From assembly GCF_028435365.1 (NCBI RefSeq), contig NZ_JAGTJJ010000001.1, forward strand, positions 558,001-622,000: a DNA stretch of 64,000 nucleotides, in the 5' to 3' direction. The first letter of the stretch is position 1, and each line of letters starts with the position of its first letter. The notes under the pieces are model-generated. The model had not been told where the DNA came from. It made no database searches and was given only the letters and a program-made list of their open reading frames with translations. This DNA comes from Polyangium jinanense. Lineage in GTDB: Bacteria > Myxococcota > Polyangia > Polyangiales > Polyangiaceae. Below are positions 63,562 through 64,000 of this stretch, in pieces. The position numbers were made by a program, and so were the translations under genes.

Positions 63562-64000
63562 TCAATGCAACATCTCGTCGCCCTTGCGCGCCTCCTTCGA
63601 GCGCAAGTCATCGACGCGCCCGCCGAAGCGCGTCGACGCGCCGAGCGCGAGCAAGCCGAGCACGAATGTCACGTGCAGACCGTACGCCCACGCGAAGCGA
63701 CGAGGCAGGTTGCGCGTGCTCTCGGGGACCACGGCGACGCGCATGATCACGGTCATGATCACGATCGCCGCGAGGAATCCGACCGCGAGGCGCGCGCCGC
63801 GCATCGCGTGGATCGAGCGGCGCGAGAGCACGAGCGGGAGCATCACGATCCACGACACGAAAGGCGCCCACATCCACTGCAAGCGCTCCGCGAACCCGAA
63901 TCCCGTGAACACATGGAGCTCTGGCGCGGTCTCGCGCATCCAGGGCAGAAAAAACGCGACGAGTCCGAGCGCCGCGATCATCACGAGCGGACCGCGTCCG
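63562..64000 (-). CDS. Membrane protein, 5' end outside the window
   Basis: The open frame runs off the right edge; about 145 residues are visible. It has about four hydrophobic segments, starting GRGPLVMIAALGLVAFFLPW (which is probably within a few residues of the true start) and later FVSWIVMLPLVL, LAVGFLAAIVIMTVIMRVAV and LHVTFVLGLLALGAS. No family is recognised. The last residues are charged (RSKEARKGDEMLH) and probably cytoplasmic. Possibly co-transcribed with the Yip1-like gene. Confidence 0.7.
   Translation of the reverse strand, partial: GRGPLVMIAALGLVAFFLPWMRETAPELHVFTGFGFAERLQWMWAPFVSWIVMLPLVLSRRSIHAMRGARLAVGFLAAIVIMTVIMRVAVVPESTRNLPRRFAWAYGLHVTFVLGLLALGASTRFGGRVDDLRSKEARKGDEMLH

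Overview
This window looks like chromosomal DNA of a large-genome, high-GC delta-proteobacterium, most likely a myxobacterium (Myxococcota, probably Polyangiales). The inference rests on very high GC with strong third-position bias, a giant Ser/Thr kinase fused to cyclase-like, AAA and TPR regions, a DUF4388 protein, sigma-54 with an NtrC-type activator, many Cys- or Gly-rich lipoproteins, and housekeeping genes of delta-proteobacterial type. No rRNA, phage, IS element or CRISPR array was seen.

Layout. 1-7.1 kb: the tail of an NHL-repeat protein, then a leftward set grpE - dnaK - Ser/Thr kinase behind a sigma-70-like promoter that would give an almost leaderless grpE mRNA. 7.2-12.4 kb: rightward argD-argF (4-nt overlap), then a P-type ATPase homologue that has lost its catalytic motifs, then a Fur-family regulator and a hairpin terminator. 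12.4-16.9 kb: a lipoprotein, hrcA, an RluA-type pseudouridine synthase and a CheY-like protein. 16.9-21.7 kb: an accessory island with a WYL regulator divergent from an HNH protein with hydrophobic C-terminal segments, an unknown protein, a secreted DUF642-like protein and a Vps62-like lipoprotein that may be a pore former. 22.1-29.6 kb: valS, a Uma2-type nuclease, an unknown protein, rpoN, a Crp/Fnr regulator and a single-domain response regulator.

30-41.9 kb: two lipoproteins, tRNA-Leu(UAG), secA translationally coupled to a methyltransferase-like/coiled-coil protein, and a 1287-residue DUF3857/transglutaminase-like lipoprotein whose expected catalytic Cys is Ser. 41.9-48.2 kb: a second Crp/Fnr regulator, folB, a PHP-domain lipoprotein, an NhaR-like regulator, fused cobA-hemD, a GYF/GAF-like protein and tRNA-Cys. 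48.3-54.1 kb: a porin-like protein, a MopE-like lipoprotein, an NtrC-family regulator and a DUF4388/TPR protein. 54.3-58.3 kb: a type IIG-like restriction-modification enzyme split by an apparent 1-nt frameshift, plus a helical unknown protein. 58.3-64 kb: a beta-propeller lipoprotein, an HExxH membrane protein, a PpiC-type isomerase and two membrane proteins.

Two families of short dispersed palindromic repeats can be recognised by eye: a 45-48-nt double-stem element (three copies, one inside a coding sequence and one supplying a stop codon) and an 86-93-nt G-rich element (two copies in opposite orientation). The strongest leads for something new are the dead P-type ATPase beside fur, the WYL/HNH-membrane pair, the Vps62-like toxin candidate and the dispersed repeats. 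All functions are inferred from sequence alone.
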